Below, one piece after another: positions 33,344 to 45,505 of a stretch of 64,000 nucleotides of DNA. The position numbers and the translations under genes were made by a program. The notes beneath the pieces are model-generated. The model did not search any database, was not told the origin of the DNA, and saw only the letters and a program-made list of their open reading frames with translations. Position 1 is the first letter of the stretch, and every line of letters starts with the position of its first letter. This DNA comes from Verticillium longisporum (Eukaryota > Ascomycota > Sordariomycetes > Glomerellales > Plectosphaerellaceae), in NCBI GenBank assembly GCA_019188255.1, contig JAETXT010000001.1, forward strand, positions 3,844,001 to 3,908,000, written 5' to 3'.

Positions 33344-35503
33344 CTAGCGACCGCCATAGTCGCTCGCATAGCCCACCTCGCCAAAGTTTTGGCTTACACC
33401 TCCGTCACCGAATCCCGTACCCGGGCCACTGACGTATCCGCCTTCTTCGCCCTCGTAGTCGCTAGCATCAAACGAGGACCGTCCCGAAATATCGTCCTCC
33501 ATGCCACTGTTGGCATCCTGGCCTGACCAGTTCATGCCCGCCAGTGCAGGGTATTGCACCAGCAGGGCTTGCGGCAGCCACTGGCCGTTGGGGTCCATGG
33601 GGTAGCCAGGAGGAGCCTCCAAGCCGCCCATCTGGGGAGCCGTCATGTTGTGCGCCATGTTCTGCATGCGCTGCTCCTGCCAGACGCGGTTCCTCTCGAC
33701 CATCTCCTCGTCGAGCAGCGGCTTGATGCAGATCCGACCAGCTTCTGACCTGAAGTGCCTGCCGAGAGCGTCGGCACGAGCAAACCGCCGTCCGCAGCCC
33801 CACTGACCGCCGGCTTTGAGATCACCCTTGCAAACAAATTTCTTCTCGCCCGAGTGAAGGCCCTCGTGACGTTTGCGATCGTGCTGGCGTGCAAAGGCCT
33901 TGCCACACACAGTGCAGACGAACGGCCTCTCGTCCGTGTGGGTCCGCAGATGCGATCTCAGATTGTACGCACGAGTAAACCGCTTGGGACACAAGTTGCA
34001 CTGGAACGTCGCTGGGTGCTTCTGGACCCTCTTCGCGTTACCACTGTCCTGCGCATTCTGGTACTCTGGGTCTGCCAATCGCAGGGCAATCACGTTGTTG
34101 GGCACTGCAGATGTCGACTGACGCCTCCTAGAAGGACTCGTGCCCTGGCGGTCGAGAGGTGACAGCGAGCGCGCCGCGTCTGATCGAGGAGAAAGACCCG
34201 AGTTCATATGAGGGGAGAGGCCCGCGTCTGAGTTGCTGTGAAGACGTCCCACAATCACGTTTCCTCCGCTGTTGAACGGGTCCGTGACGGCGCGAGGGCG
34301 CGACCGCGGTCGTCCTATGGATGTATGGTCAGTTTGGCGTCTGAGATGCTTGCAGATTCATAAAGGCTTACCTCGCTCTGGTGGTGTCAAGGAGTCTTGG
34401 TCCATGGGGGGTTTCGGTGGTTCGAACGAGTTCTGTCGAGCTGCTGGCGCAAACTCGATATTGATCGCAGGAGCCATCTGCGGCATTTCAGGACCGCTAT
34501 GCTGCTGAAGCGTGGGGAAAGCTTCCGACGATTGCAGCCCGCCGTATGTGCTGTGATTTGCCATGCCGTAGGTCGGCTGCTGGTGGAGATCGGTCATCGA
34601 CTGGGGAAGAATGCGCGGCGACATGGCCGGGCTGTGCGAGGGGCTTCGCGACGCCTGAAGGTTCGGGCTGCTGTGGGTAGCGTCGGAAATGGTGAAGCTG
34701 TCGAACCCCTGCATTGAGGAGAAGAGGGCAGGGTCGGCAGGGCGTTGCATGGGCGAGTGGTTGCCGATGCCCTCGAAGCTGTCGGAGCTGACGAGGTTCG
34801 GCGATGGCGCAGCCGACGAAACGTCGGAGTGTGCTGAAGGGCTTCTCCTATGGCCCTGGAACTGCGGCTGGGTCCAGTCGCTCATCTGGTTGGGGAGAAG
34901 GGCGGCTTCCGGGCCAAGTGACGCATGCCGTGAGTGGTTGCCCGGGGGCGACGAGAACTGGTGCTGGTTGAAAGAAGGGGAGTGGTGAGCAGAGCCGGGT
35001 TGGTGAGGATCAGGGTTCAGCAGATGGGGAGGCGTGGGGGAATGATGACTCTGGGGCATGGCCATAGTGCTCATGTCGGCGGGATTAAGACTGGGGTCGA
35101 AGAGAGACGAGTTGAAGTGATCCCCCTGGCCCGGACTGTTGGCTGGAGGAAACAGAGAAAAATCGTTGCCGGCAAAGGTCGGATCGAGGAAGGCCTGGCT
35201 CGCTTGGTTGCCGGCGAAGCCTGTCGGGTCGTTCAGGCTGGTCTGTCCGAATGACTGACCAGGCTGCTGGCTATTGAGGAAGCTGCTGCTGTTGTCAAAG
35301 GCTGTGAAGTCGGGATTGGAAGAGGTGGCTGCTCCGGCGAAGGCTTGGGTGGCAGATTGATCCAGACCGAGACCGAGACCGATGGAGGGCTCATTCTGGG
35401 CCGGGTACGGAGCGGGGGACGTAGAATGTTGTTGTTTTATATGAGGCTGCTGTTGGTGGCCGGCAGACGGGGACCGCCCGCGATGTTGAGCTTGCTGATC
35501 CAT
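33344..35503 (-). CDS. crz1: Calcineurin-responsive C2H2 zinc-finger transcription factor Crz1
   Basis: Two exons (35503-34372 and 34314-33344) join through a 57-base GT-AG intron and sum to 700 codons. The N-terminal 480 residues are Gln/Ser/Pro-rich and contain PAINIE (about 345-350), a good fit to the PxIxIT calcineurin docking motif. Two classic C2H2 fingers follow (about 481-503, [19 protein letters not shown]; about 509-531, [19 protein letters not shown]), then a third atypical finger with a long cysteine spacing ([15 protein letters not shown] to GRHFRSEAG), which is characteristic of fungal Crz1. In this family Ca2+/calcineurin dephosphorylation drives nuclear entry and activates calcium, cell-wall and ion-stress genes. 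Length and architecture match filamentous fungal orthologues. The upstream region is long and rich in short upstream frames. Confidence 0.95.
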
Positions 35504-36879
35504 GGTTGGGGACGTGTCGGGAGTACGTCAGGTCCAAGAGCGACGTTGCGTGAATGTTGCTGTCTTTAGAAACAAAGTACGTTGCGGTGCGAGGCAGTTT
35601 GGCAGTCAGCCTTTCCAGGGACGGCACCGCCCTGGGGCTGTGCTTAGGCGAGTCGAGTGGTGGGCGCCGGCGGGGGCCGGGGAACCTTGGCGCGCGTGCT
35701 CTTGCGATCGTCCTGTGATAGGCCGCTCGGGAGCTCTGGTGGACGCTGTGAAGCAAAGGTCGAGTCAGAGGATGGTCTCTGTCAGTCGTGCTTGTCGTGA
35801 GACAGGTCTTGGGGCGCCGGCGGTCGGGGTGCTTTGTGAGGGAGACAGCCGGAAATGGTTGTGTGACTGGGGACTCGTCGGTGTGAGTTGGGGAGGAATA
35901 AATGGCGGGGGTGACGGATGACACGAGACGAGTCGAGACAAGACAAAGCGAGGCGGGCGGCGGCCGGACGTCCTTGAGCGGATTTGGGGAACTCGCCAGT
36001 AGAAAGGACTTTCCTGATGCTGGCGCGGCGTCTCAAGAGCGTAGTGCAAGAGGTACAGAGGTGCAGAAAGCCCGGTGTGTTGGCGCCTGACGATTGTGCT
36101 GGTCGCTTCGAATGAACCCAAACAGTGACGGGACAGGGTGGGCAAGTGCTCGCTCGGTATGGTGAGGAGGGGTTCCACCCTTTGCTCACCGTCACCTACT
36201 CTCCTGCTGGTTTTCTGATGCAGTGTGCGCCGGTTCCCAAAGTGGATGGTGCCCACAAGGCTGTGCACGTTTGAGGTACGCGGTACGCTGTCAATGGTGG
36301 TGGTGGTCGTGGTACTTAGGGTATTGGGTTCCCTGCTCGATGGGGGAGGGGTCCAAGAATCAGGTCTCAAAGAATCAAGGCGAGTTGGAGGAAAGACCAG
36401 TCTAACCACCTCGGTTTGGTGTGCGATGAGACAGGTACCACGATGATGTCTTCTTTCTTGGACGTCGAAATACACCTTCTGCTTCGGACCGGATTGGCAC
36501 GGGCTAGTCAATGCCAAGGCCTTCTGGGCCCCCAGGGTAGATGAGCGCTGGAGCCTCGTTGGTGACTGGATTGATGAAGCACTGTGTAGGTAGGTGAATG
36601 CGCACAGATGGGTCGCAGATAGATCGAGTACAACTAGGTAGCAGCTTAGGGCGTTACAGTTGTGGTAGTGACGATGGGCCTGCGAGAGGACGAAATGTGC
36701 AACAAGAAGAGCGATGGTGGGAGCTGTGGTAAGCGCGGGGTCGATGGTACTTGGGAAGCAACAGATTGGCGCTCGTGACTTGTGACCGACTGGCGGGCGG
36801 AGAGGGGGGTCCAAGGTACGCTGTTGACGAAAACACAGGGATGAAGATGAAGGCGATGGAATGCACTGAGCCTGAGGGA

Positions 36880-36923
36880 GGTAGGTACCTTCGCTACCTT
36901 ACCTAGGCACCTTAGGTAGGTGC
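36880..36923. repeat. TACCTAGGTA palindromic cluster
   Basis: Interleaved GGTAGGTACC, TACCTTACCTAGG and CTTAGGTAGGTG units create several overlapping palindromes about 1.4 kb upstream of the crz1 start. Similar clusters recur at 37884-37927 and 54747-54833. Confidence 0.7.
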
Positions 36924-37883
36924 CTGCCGCCCGTCCTCAGAGCACCTAGACGGGGTTGGGAGCACAGGTCTCGGCGTGCGGGAAAGTCAAAGAGATGTGC
37001 TTGACAGTGGGGTACCTAGTAAGGCACTCAGGTGAGAGGGGGAGAGACGAGATGAGATGCGCTTGGAGATGAGATGAGGAAGTGGGGGGCCCTGTCAGTG
37101 TCTTGGTAGTGTCGAGAGCTTGATCGTGCTGGGCAAGGTGGGATGGGATATGAGCGAATGAGTGGGTTTAGGACATGGGCTGCCTCCGTGCATTCGACTG
37201 AGCAGTAGCCCATCCGTCGTCTCGAGGGCGGGACCTCGCTGACTACAGCAGACCCAGATCACATAACGTAGGTGCTGGCATGGGACGAGTCCACGCGTGG
37301 ATTTGGTAGGTCGGCAGGCAGCATGGCAGGGAAGTGCAAGGGGGGCACTTGATCACTTTGACTTTTTGGACGAGAGATTGCCTTGCACAATTGCCTGGTC
37401 TTGGCAACGGTAGCGCCTGACAACAGGCCAGCACGCCCGCGATCTTGTCCTCGCCCGAGGCATCGACCATCCGTGTGGTGCAATGAGATGAGGCGAGACG
37501 AGGCAGGAACAGCCGGAGGGGCCCTGTGCGCCTGCTTTGTCCTTCATCCATGCCTTCCGTCCGAGATGACACTACTCAGCGCTTATGGCCTGCCTGTCTG
37601 TGTAAGGTAGGTAGGTGACGAGGTACGCTCTGGAAACCCCTACTCCGTACCCACGGCCAGTCACATGATGCAGCGTTGTCTATGAACTCTGTAGTGTCGT
37701 GCCAAACCCTGCTGACTGGCAGATGCCGTTTCCTCGTTCACCAATCCACTGTCTTTGGTGCCTCGCCACGCGCAACCTGCGGGAGGCACAGCCATTAGCC
37801 TCAACTTTCAGGATCCAAGCTTGGCCACCGAGCACCAAGTTTCTGGGCTGGTTGAAGCGGGCGTTTGTGGCTTCAACGTAGCT

Positions 37884-37927
37884 CACCTACCTACCTAGGT
37901 ACCTTACCAAGGTACCTACCTTACCTG
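37884..37927. repeat. TACCTAGGTA palindromic cluster
   Basis: A second dense cluster: CACCTACCTACCTAGGTACC followed by TTACCAAGGTACCTACC. It contains a perfect palindrome centred on CCTAGG/GGTACC-type cores. No gene is adjacent within 1.4 kb. Confidence 0.7.
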
Positions 37928-39323
37928 GTCCAGCTCGATGGCAACACCCGACCCACGGGGGCATGCACACCCCCGTCGACGACATATTCGCATGTTGACA
38001 CTAGATCAATCCATATGTTTGAATATGGATTTGGACAAGCCTACGAAGACCAACACACCTCAAGCCTCACTATCTGGGCGAGCTACTCACCAAGCCAGCC
38101 CTCCGACTACCTCTGCGTCAACCTTTCGTGGCTGGCTTTCGAGCTTGGGATCGTACACCGCTTGTCGACTGCTCACCGAGTACAGAGTCCAGCAATGAGT
38201 TGTTCAGAGTCTGCACAGCCCCGACAATTCGCGGCCAGCCTACGTACTACGCGATGACCTCACCAGCATTCCCAACAACCCCCAGCGTCGTGAGCCGGGA
38301 ACCGAATGTCTAAAAGGCCCCTAGGTCGGCATCTTCGTCGTGAAGCTTCTTTCGACCCGCCGTGTCCGGGCCAAGGCAACTTAAGCTTGTTTCGATCCAT
38401 CCTACACGTTTCAGACAACTTGTCGAGCTACGTGATTCGGCCGTCCCACATAGAGACGGCCGGCACGGCGTGGCCTGATCTGTGGCGGGGTTGCATGTCG
38501 CCTGAAGCTCTCCTCGACTCGACCACCCACCTGCCTGTCCCGGGTTTATTTATAGAACTGACGCCATGACTGCCGCGGGGTAGCGGTAGGGGCAATGACA
38601 GTGATTGATGAAACATCTCCGGGGGTCTCGTCCCGGGCCGTGTCCTGCCCGCCGTGTATACGATTTCCTCCTCATGACCACGGTAATGCACATCTGGACA
38701 GCCATCATCCGTCGAACCATGTGGCAGATCGCGCTGTGTTTAGCTGAACCGCGTTATCGCCCCTTGGAGATGCTCGGGCAGTGCTGCCAAGATAACTGTC
38801 GATCCCCCAGTCGATCTTTGCGTCTGGACCTGCGGCTTCGTGGCAGGTCCCCAACCCCGCGTCGCGCCCTCGTCACTGGTGCCTGCCCATCATGGACTGA
38901 AGCGGAGATGTGCTGAATATCGGACAAGTCTGCCTTACCTCTTGGCATTTGTGGGTTGATCACCAACTGTTGATTACTCGCACAAAACTCAATGCCATGA
39001 TGGCGTCTCGGGCAGTGCAACACCGGTTCTCCCCCGACTTCAAAGGATACGACGATGCCAAGATGCGTTGATGTGTATCATGACAGGTGATGTGAGCAGT
39101 CGAAAGAAGTGGTGACGAATTGGCCATCCCCAAGTCTTGATCATGGCCATGTGATGATGGCAGCTCGCAGATATTCTACACAGAGGAGAGTACGTCCAGC
39201 GGCTAACTCCTAAAAAAAGCAACAAACTCCCCAGTCTAATGGTATCATCGGTTCGTGTTGTACAATTCTGCCCTGGTTCCTTTTCCTTGCGATACTGACA
39301 TAGAGAACCTGCCAGTGAAGTCC

Positions 39324-40516
39324 CTAGATGACCTCAGCCCTCTCGTAACCAGTCGGCTTGAGAGCTGCTGCCGGCTTGTGACCGTCTTTGTACTCGCTGG
39401 TGAAGGGATTTGGGTCCTCATTCTGGTTGAGGTTACTCAAAGTGTGGTTGACGCCGCGGTGAACAGCCTCTGCCAATATTGTCAGTAAGGAATTCGCGAA
39501 GACCGCTGCCCAAGAAAGTACTGACCATCAGCTCTGATGTATAGAATCAGATCACGCATCGTCCTCTTCCCCTCCGGGATGTTCCAATACTGCACTGCCA
39601 GGTCGGGAATGTTAAAGTTGGGATCCGACCACTTTGGCAGTTGGCCTTCCTCGATCTCGCGGATGCAGCGCGAGTACGTGTGCACGGCCTCCTCCTCGAG
39701 GTAGCCGACGAAGCGATGCGTGATCTTGGGCGAGACGAGATACGACAGGAACATGCCGTTGAAGAAGACGCCCTGGGCACCGATGAGCATGACCTTCATG
39801 AACCAGCCCGGCTCCGACATCTTCATAAAGGTCAGCAGGTGCATGCGCTCATTGTAGGACTCCTCGAGCAGCGTCTCGATCCAGCCGTTGTCACGCTTCA
39901 TGCGACGAAGGCTGCCGAGATGGCGGAGCATGCCAGCGACCATGCCTGGGACTGTTTGGTTGGACGTTAGCTGATGGTTGTTTCATGCCATACCAATAAG
40001 GGAAGGGGGCTCCGTACCTCCTGCTATGCTCTCCAGGAAGATGAAGCGTACGAGCCACTGTGCCTCTGTCAAGGGCTCATTGGCCACCACGGCGGTGGTG
40101 GGATTCTTCTTGTCGACCTGTTGCTCAGGCTTCAATCCCGTTGCGCGATCCATCGTCCACCTGGCGATGCGCACAAACTTCCACGCAGCCCAGTCGCCCC
40201 AGGTCTCAGGGGCGCGGTGGCCCGGCACGACGGCGAGCATATCGGCCTCGGAGTAACCCTCGTGCGGCCATGCCGGTGCCGTCTTGCGGATCTGCTCCGT
40301 CTCCTTGGCTGGGAAGAAGTCACGGAGGCGGGAGGCTGGGGTGCTCGAAAAGTTGCGCTGGGAGGAAGGGTGGTAGAGAGTCGTCGTTCGCAGGGTTGCT
40401 GGGTGGCCGAGGATGGAGATATGGCTGCTGCTGCTGCTGGACAAGGCTACAGCTCTTGCTAGCTGGGCCGCTTGCCGAGGGGCGCAGAGCTTGGTGGAGG
40501 TTCTTGTTGAGAGCAT
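39324..40516 (-). CDS. aox: Mitochondrial alternative oxidase
   Basis: Three exons (40516-40018, 39951-39526, 39469-39324) sum to 356 residues. The N-terminus ([20 protein letters not shown]) is Ser/Arg-rich, a mitochondrial import signal. The di-iron carboxylate core is intact: LESIAGVPG with E162, NERMH with E201 and H204, LEEEA with E252, and RADEAVH with E309 and H312. Introns split the first motif (after ESIAG) and the last (RAD|EAVH), both with frame preserved. The enzyme oxidises ubiquinol and reduces oxygen to water without proton pumping, on the matrix face of the inner membrane. The start at 40516 is the first ATG; six codons upstream a GTG keeps the frame open but is not a normal start. 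Upstream lie a TATATAA element and a CGG-N8-CCG site, listed separately. Confidence 0.97.
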
Positions 40517-43263
40517 GAGTGTTGGTGTTGACACAGGATGGGACGTGGTATGATGTGTCGATCAGGTAAGATGGGTAACCAACGATGACATTGAATGGTG
40601 ATGTAAGTCTTGATGGTGTACGATAGTCCAGACAGCATGATGCCCGAGGAGGCTCAACGACTTATATACGGCGCCCGCGCCGTCACCGTAGGAAGCCTGT
40701 GTCCTACCCAAGATGGAGACTGCAAGGCCACACAGGTCATGAGGCTCCATTGAAAACACATCCCAGGAACGCGGGCACGAAGAACGGCCGGGTCTGCCAT
40801 TCTGATGCAAATCGAGATTTTCATTTGTCAAACCCCGAGATGGAGCCCCAAAGAGCATGGCCTCGAGACGAACAGAGCACGGGAACAACAACCAGTGCCA
40901 TTTGGCAGTCGCCGTCCAAGGTTCGTGGCAGTGCCGTATTGGGAAGTATGCGACGAATGACTCCTGTTTCCTGTCGGGATGTGCCGGGACAGCCTGTCAC
41001 AGAAAGGGAGGCATCCGCGCTATTTTCGTGCGTCGCGATTCGGCTGGGAGCGCGAGCGCGAATGGCGCACTCCTGGTCCTGGTGGATGCGCCTGGAATGG
41101 TCATTTTTACTGACCTGATCAAGTCGCCCCCGGCCTCTTCGGGGTTTGATGACGGGCGCACGACGGCCCCAGTGCTTGGTTATTCAGCGCAAATGGGAGC
41201 AATCGTGTCATTGCTTTTTAGAGGCTCTTGGCTCCGCGGCGGTTCGGGATGGCGGGAATAACACATACGCTGCGGGCCTCGAAAATGAAGCGGCCTTGGG
41301 TGTACCTGGCCTCACGGCTCGTCAATCAATATTGGTTGGCTGTACTTTCAGGAGGAACGACGCGAACATGACATGGCAGCATTTACGGCCATCATGCAGT
41401 GAGAGTGAGGCTGAAGTAAAGCACGAGATCAGCTCAACGTCATCTTTCCTGTCAGCATATTGAACCCGTTTGGATTCAGGGCTTTCACCGCGGTCACATG
41501 TACGACCTTCTTCGCTGTGGTCCGCAGACCAAGAGCAATGAAAGTGGAAATGTCCATCGAGAAAAACGTGTCAAAAATTCCCTAGCCAGCCGAAGCCAAC
41601 TAGGAGTGGTCATAGGTTATAGTTTTCAACTAGCAAAAACACGATCTCGGACGAATCCTCACTGATACGCGTAAAGCCCTTGCACTCAGATGAAGAAGAG
41701 AAAGAGGAAAAGAAGGGCAAGAATGGGTGGGGTGAGCAGAGCAATTTATAGATGGGTCCTGCAGCCAAGGTGCTCAATGCAATCAGCGAGTGTGGAGCGG
41801 AAGGTCCGAGCTTGCATCAGTGAGTCACTGCGCTGTAGTGACAGGCGTGGGATTTGGCCTCTTTGGGGAGGCTTAGGCAGCAACACAGGCTGATTGGGCT
41901 TTGCGGTTGAGCTCGATAGGGCTAAGTACTCTGGCAGTCAAGGACAATGCCTCACTGACTGCAGGGGAATCGAAGGGCACGAGTAGGGTTGGTCATCGAG
42001 TCGAAAACACCACGATCTTCCTGATGTGTTCGCAAACCGCCGTTGGGGATTGGCCTCAAAAGGCCCTCATGCGAACACGTTCCATTCCCTTCCTTCATCC
42101 CGCACAACTGGTCGACGAAAGCGGCCCCCATGCAAGCAATCGAGCGCAAGCGTGCCTGGCCCGGTGGAGCCCGGCCACCTTGCTGCAGCAGCCCGCCAGT
42201 GCACGCGCGCACAAACAAACCTAGCCCAGAGGCACAGGTAAACCTGTCATTGTGCAGGGGGAGCGATAAAAGCAGGACGCTGTTGATCGAGGGGTTGGAG
42301 GGGTCATCAGCCCAGCCGAGGTGACGTAGTTTAGCTGTCGAAAGGAACCGTGCCTCCGTCCAAACTCGAAGACTTCACCCCTGCGGACCTTTTGCGCGCC
42401 TTTCCCACTCCGAGTGAGGGGCAGGTGGATTATTGTTTCTTTTAGTGGTGATGCATTTTCAAACCGCCCCCTTGAGTATTCCCGCCGTACTTCGAGACCG
42501 TGGTGGTTGGTCAGATCATGCTGGCAGGTCAACGTGCGGTTTCGTGTGGTGGACGTCGATCAGAGGCATGGGTACGGCATGGGCATGGGCACGACGGCAT
42601 GGCACAAGCATGGGCATCTGCATTTCTTCGCTTTGGGCAGTTGGTACTGTATAGCCAGTGCTGGGTTGTGCCATGTGTCGTGTTCAACCTCGAGCATAGG
42701 CGTAACATTGTACAGACTGTAGGCACAGAATGGGAGACACGATGACGGCAAAGGGGAAGGAATATCTGGTCTGAAAGTGAAACCTGTCGATGAACCCCCG
42801 ATCGCTCGTTGGCCTCGTTGACGCGCACTCACATCAGCAGGAAATTGCTTTGCTTCAGCTGCAGCAGTCACAGTCGCGTCGCAACCAAAACCAGGCAAGG
42901 GCGCATGGCAATTTTGGCCAGGTAGGCAAGGCAGTCACAGTCACTGCCCTGAATTTGGGGGTCGCGCTTTCCGACTCGTTCCCGTCCGTCGCCTGTCGCC
43001 TGTCGCCCGCCTGCCTTTGTCCAAGCCTAGCCCGGACGGCCCCTCCCTGCCCAAACGCCCCTTCCCGCCCGCCTACACCCTCCGCCCCCTTTCGCCTTTT
43101 GAACGCCAAAACCTAAGTTTCGCCCTCTCTCAACTTTTTTCCCCTCCAACCTCAAACGAAATTTCGCCCTCGATACTATTCCAGCCACACCAGAAGCCTT
43201 TCGTCACCAAACGCACCCATACTCGACACACTCTCGCAAACTACACAAACCAAACCTGACATC
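40517..43263. other. Divergent intergenic region between AOX and eIF3j
   Basis: About 2.7 kb. Apart from the AOX promoter elements and a pyrimidine-rich leader just before the eIF3j start (about 43020-43260), no feature is supported. Short frames overlap on both strands. Confidence 0.5.
40662..40683 (-). promoter_or_regulatory. AOX promoter: TATA box abutting a CGG-N8-CCG palindrome
   Basis: On the minus strand TATATAA lies at 40668-40662, about 150 bases before the alternative oxidase ATG. Directly upstream is the perfect inverted repeat ACGGCGC-CC-GCGCCGT (40668-40683), which contains CGG (40669-40671), eight bases, and CCG (40680-40682). Inverted CGG triplets are the standard site type for Zn2Cys6 regulators. 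In Neurospora such factors (AOD2/AOD5) induce alternative oxidase through CGG repeats, although in a direct N7 arrangement. Binding here is inference. Confidence 0.45.
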
Positions 43264-44387
43264 ATGCCTGCCAGACAGTGGGGTAAGTCCATCACCACCG
43301 GCTTTGCGCGCGCACACACAAATCCAGACGGTCCGCGGCAAAATGTCATTTTTCTCCTTGCCAAGCAGATACCGAGCCATACACAACCGCGATGCGCTCG
43401 CGAGACCTTGATTGCATCTAGGACCTGGCTAACCACCATTTGCCCTCGCAGAAGACGAGGAGAGCGACAGCAGCGCCAGCGGCTCTGCCTCCCCCGTTGC
43501 CGGTGCCACCCGCCGCAAGTTCGATGATGAGGAGGGCGAGGACAGTGACGTATGAGCCGCTCTTTTACACTCCGCTAAGACCTCCAAACTGACATTGGAT
43601 ACCAGGTCCTCGAGTCTTGGGATGCTGCCGAAGACTCCGAAGTAGAGCGCGAGAAGGCGAAGACGGCCGAAGCCGCCAAGCTCGCCGCCGAGGCTGAGGC
43701 CAAAGCCAACAAGAAGTCTAAGGCGCAGCGCATCAAGGAGCGTCAGGATGCCCGCGCCGCCGAGCTCGCCGCTGAGGGCGAATCTAGCGACGAGGAAACC
43801 GAAGCCCAGAAGCGTGAGCGTCTTCGCCGCACCGAGAAGGACTCCGACATGAAGCACGCCCAGGACCTCTTCGGCGACGTTGGTACCGTCCCCGCCGGCC
43901 GCAAGGCTACCACTGCCGGCGCCGCTGTTGCTCTTGACGCCAGCGACCCTACCCGCACCGTCAACATTGCCGACCTGCCCCTCTTCAAGCCTACCACCAA
44001 GACCCAGTTCGAGAACCTCCGCAACACCCTCGTGCCCATCATCGGCGCTCACTCCAAGAAGGCCCACTACGCCATCTTCCTCCAGGAGTTTGCTAAGCAG
44101 CTGGCCAAGGATCTTCCCAGCGATCAAGTCAAGAAGGTCGCCTCCACTCTCACTGCCCTCAGCAACGAGAGGATGAAGGAGGAGAAGGCTGCCCAGGGCG
44201 GCGGCAAGAAGACCAAGGCCTCCAAGAACAAGACGTCTCTTGTCGCCAACCGTGCTGATGTCATCGACACCAAGACTTACGAGGACGATGGCTTCGGAGA
44301 GTAAGTCACCCGCAGGAACATGAATTTTTTTTATTGGTTGGAAATCTTCACGTACTAACCCTCGTTGTCAGTGATGATTTCATGTGA
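43264..44387 (+). CDS. hcr1: Translation initiation factor eIF3 subunit J
   Basis: Four exons (43264-43282, 43452-43549, 43606-44300, 44372-44387) sum to 275 residues. The protein starts MPARQW and then an acidic stretch (EDEESDSSASGS, DDEEGEDSD). It has the VLESWDAAED motif that binds the eIF3 core, a Lys/Ala/Glu coiled coil (about 50-110), the domain with LFKPTTKTQFENLRNTLVP and HYAIFLQEF, and ends in YEDDGFGDDDFM. eIF3j is a loosely associated eIF3 subunit that sits in the 40S decoding centre during initiation and recycling; yeast Hcr1 also aids 20S rRNA processing. The tiny first and last exons (19 and 16 bases) are held by frame and consensus splice sites. Length is as expected for the family. 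Confidence 0.95.
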
Positions 44388-45505
44388 AAGGGTTGTTCAG
44401 GTTCTCAGAACTTTTCCTCCCTCGTCGGCGCCCCGCCCCGAGCACCTCCACCTGTACGGCTCGCAGCTCTGCCTACCCGCAGCGGGCTTGTACGACGCCA
44501 CATCAAGCATCAAGCGACTCAATCAAAACCGCCGACACTCCGGCGTCGCTGCCCACGTGTGCATCCTCTCCCGCGCCATGCTGAGAGAAAGGAGAATAAG
44601 GAGGTCTGGACTTCGCCAGGGGCCAGAGGACGTCGGTGGATGAACGCGGGTGGCGTTCACCAATTAGTCGCTCCGTAACGGCGGCGGCAGCACCAGTAGC
44701 AAGGGGGACATCCGAAGGGGTCGTCTAGTTAGTCCTTTTCACAGGCTCATGCGCCAAGTGGCGAGCATGATGGCCTAGGGCACTTTGTTTTACCCAACAG
44801 TAATTGCGGTGGGGGACGCTTAGTATGGTTACGCAAGCTATGCTTATATGGCTGGTTATGACGAGACGGACAGTCTACATAGTAGGGGTCTAAGCTAACG
44901 ATATGAATCGCTTTCATTGCTCTATATGTATGTGGATGGCTGAGTGAAGTCGCAAAGATGGACTCGGAAACACCGGGTCCAGAACCAACGACAGACAGAA
45001 CTGGGATAGGGTCCTTGCGTTGAATACTGCGATCTGGCGATCGAGCAAGTCCATTGCGAGACGAACGGACTGTTGCGGCATTGACAAGTTTGTATTCAGA
45101 CCGTCTCAGCCGAAAGGTCACTTCAACAAGATTCACAACCAAACACAGGTGTAAAGGGGTATCATTTGATATATTCCTGGCCCGCCTCCCCCTTCTCTCC
45201 CTATCTATCCATACACATCCAAATCATCAACGGCAACGCGTAGATGCCGGGATTTCACCACTGCCCCCTTGAAACGAGAAGACCAAACGCCCCGAACCCC
45301 GGCCCCAGCAATGGTCCCGCCCCCAGTTCCGTTTCCTGTGTCCTGTCGTATATCCACGACTTGCACCAATGTGTACACACGCAGTCGCTTGGAGAGGAGT
45401 GATGAAGAGAGAAATAAAAAGACGAGATGATGACAACAGCGCAACGGCTCGCCAAATTGCGCAGAAAAGACGTAGTTATAGACAGTAGCAGCAGCAGCAG
45501 CAGCT
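44388..45505. other. Convergent 3' region between eIF3j and mdm31
   Basis: About 1.1 kb holding the 3' ends of both genes. No coding, tRNA or repeat feature was recognised. Confidence 0.5.

Larger units (their letters stand above)
35504..39323. other. Intergenic region upstream of crz1
   Basis: About 3.8 kb with no supported gene. Long frames near 35391-36814 (-) overlap crz1's leader and promoter and have low-complexity, shifting composition. Two clusters of the TACCTAGGTA-type palindrome lie at 36880-36923 and 37884-37927. The part near 39250-39320 is the 3' flank of alternative oxidase. Confidence 0.5.

Noticed and set aside
35391..36814. Long minus-strand frames upstream of crz1
   Set aside because: Low-complexity Ser/Pro/Arg/Thr sequence without domain or splice support; more likely leader and promoter.
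39236..39290. A tRNA-like D-loop phrase (CTAATGGTATCA)
   Set aside because: No acceptor-stem complement or T-arm at the right distance.
43204..43439. Minus-strand frames over the eIF3j start
   Set aside because: They run antisense to its first exon and first intron, with no protein features.
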